Part shown: piece by piece, positions 63,073-64,000 of the stretch
Numbering within the stretch: position 1 is the stretch's first letter
Layout: the number at the start of each line of letters is the position of its first letter
Assembly (NCBI RefSeq): GCF_963678635.1
Contig: NC_087071.1
Coordinates: forward strand, 28,429,325-28,493,324
Source of the DNA: Symsagittifera roscoffensis
Taxonomy: Eukaryota; Xenacoelomorpha; Acoela; Convolutidae
Length of the DNA: 64,000 nt
Reading direction: 5' to 3'
The notes under the pieces: model-generated
What the model was told of the DNA's origin: nothing
Databases searched by the model: none
Seen by the model: only the letters and a program-made list of their open reading frames with translations
Translations under genes and position numbers: made by a program

Positions 63073-63999
63073 TCAGAATGAGTAGGCTTTCGCATCCGCA
63101 GTCTTCTTATCAAATCTTCTTTTTTGTCTAATTTGAGCCTGCTGCGTGTTCCTCCTGCATAAATCATTAAGTTCCTGCTGCCTCCTGATCACATCACGCG
63201 AGTACGTTTGTGGTGCCGTTTTCATTCCTCCGTACTCAGGGTAGAAGAACGTTAATGGAAATGCTTTCTCGTGACCGGTTAACAACATATGTGGGCTTAT
63301 TCCCGTGGTAGAATGTTCTGTGCTGTTATAAGCGCCCATTACTTGCTGCAAGTACCTATCCCAGTCGTTCATGTTTCGTGAGCAGTAAATCCTCAACATG
63401 TAAACTAACGTGCGATTCTGCCTTTCAACTAGGCCATTCGATTGCGGGTGATAAGCGTTCGAGTGGGCCTGTGCCACTTGCGACCTCTTCATCAACTCCT
63501 TCGTGAGATCACCCACGAATGCTTTGGCATTGTCTGATTGGAACGTAATGGGGCAGCCGTGTCTTGCTATTCCTACATTTATCTTATGATTGCACGTTTC
63601 TTCCGCTGATGCTTTCATACAGGGAGCTGCCTCTGCGTATTTCGTGAAATGATCGATCATTGCTAGCACTTGATTGTAGCCCCTGGCTGTCATGCATACT
63701 TTCTGATGATCAATTTTCACCACCTCATTGAATCCTGATGACTCTATTGACTGCAGCGGAAACCTCAATTTCCTGGGGTCCTTCGCCTGTTGACATGTCA
63801 AGCATGCAGAGATCCATTTTTCACAGGCCTTTTTCGAACCAGGCCATTCGAAACGTTTCTGTATCCTATTATAAATTTTGTCCACGCCGTGATGGCCCAT
63901 CTGATCATGTGAACGAAAGATCAATTCGGTTTGATACAACTGCGGCAGCACTAATGAATTAGATTTGTAAAAGACTTTACCCTCCTCCTTGCGTTTGGA
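63073..63999 (-). pseudogene. int: Integrase, copy 2 (5' part cut by window edge)
   Basis: The frame enters from the right edge, continuous from about 63999. HHCC finger SHDQMGHHGVDKIYN...ACLTCQQAK; DDE core with VVKIDHQKVCM, FQSDNAKAF and NGLVERQNRTL. It stops at 63073 (AYSF, stop) just before the DYVWVFQ segment, which resumes in frame after the stop and then shifts. About 75-80% similar to copy 1 integrase by eye. Non-functional as it stands. Confidence 0.88.
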
Positions 64000-64000
64000 G

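Overview
The window is eukaryotic, almost certainly from an invertebrate animal. It has GT-AG introns with matching phases, immunoglobulin-superfamily exons, tRNA-derived SINEs, a FLYWCH/MULE DNA transposon, Ty3-type LTR retroelements and a PHD-finger non-LTR (LINE-like) element. There are no prokaryotic operons. I cannot name the species. The 200-N gap and a near-identical tandem duplication show this is a draft assembly.

1-17 kb (AT-rich): an Ig-superfamily receptor-like gene lies on the minus strand. Four exons (8636-8456, 3843-3562, 2482-2345, 486-359) join in phase and run off the left edge. A probable upstream exon with signal peptide and first Ig domain is at 12784-12387. The large introns hold transposon debris: a MULE with repetitive terminal inverted repeats (about 4865-7296), a foldback element (7750-8242), hAT-like ends and several tRNA-derived SINE heads.

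17-26 kb: a 4,037-bp block occurs twice in direct tandem, nearly identical (17101-21137 and 21138-25174). It is followed by a satellite of about 168 bp that runs into the assembly gap (25871-26070).

26-42 kb: a large Ty3/gypsy-like element on the plus strand (copy 1). It has a leader rich in CCGGAGGGGT repeats, a long gag-protease frame, RT-RNase H, an integrase with a GPF module, a macro-like domain continuing in the integrase frame, and a separate ORF with a coiled coil and an SGNH/GDSL-hydrolase domain. A conserved C-terminal module and a 3' noncoding/LTR-like region follow. Copy 1 carries at least one frameshift, two in-frame stops and an internal deletion.

42-50 kb: several copies of one PHD-finger/reverse-transcriptase non-LTR element, arranged head-to-head in two nested palindromes (centres near 44.79 and 46.81 kb).

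50-64 kb: a second, diverged copy of the same giant retroelement on the minus strand (copy 2). It enters at the right edge within integrase. It keeps about 6 kb of extra accessory coding sequence between the SGNH domain and the conserved C-terminal module that copy 1 lacks. Its coiled-coil/SGNH segment is tandemly duplicated (1,092-bp period).

The most notable system is this giant Ty3-like family, which couples gag-pol with a macro-like (ADP-ribose-binding fold) domain, an SGNH hydrolase and several unrecognised conserved accessory modules. The two copies converge on the palindromic LINE cluster.
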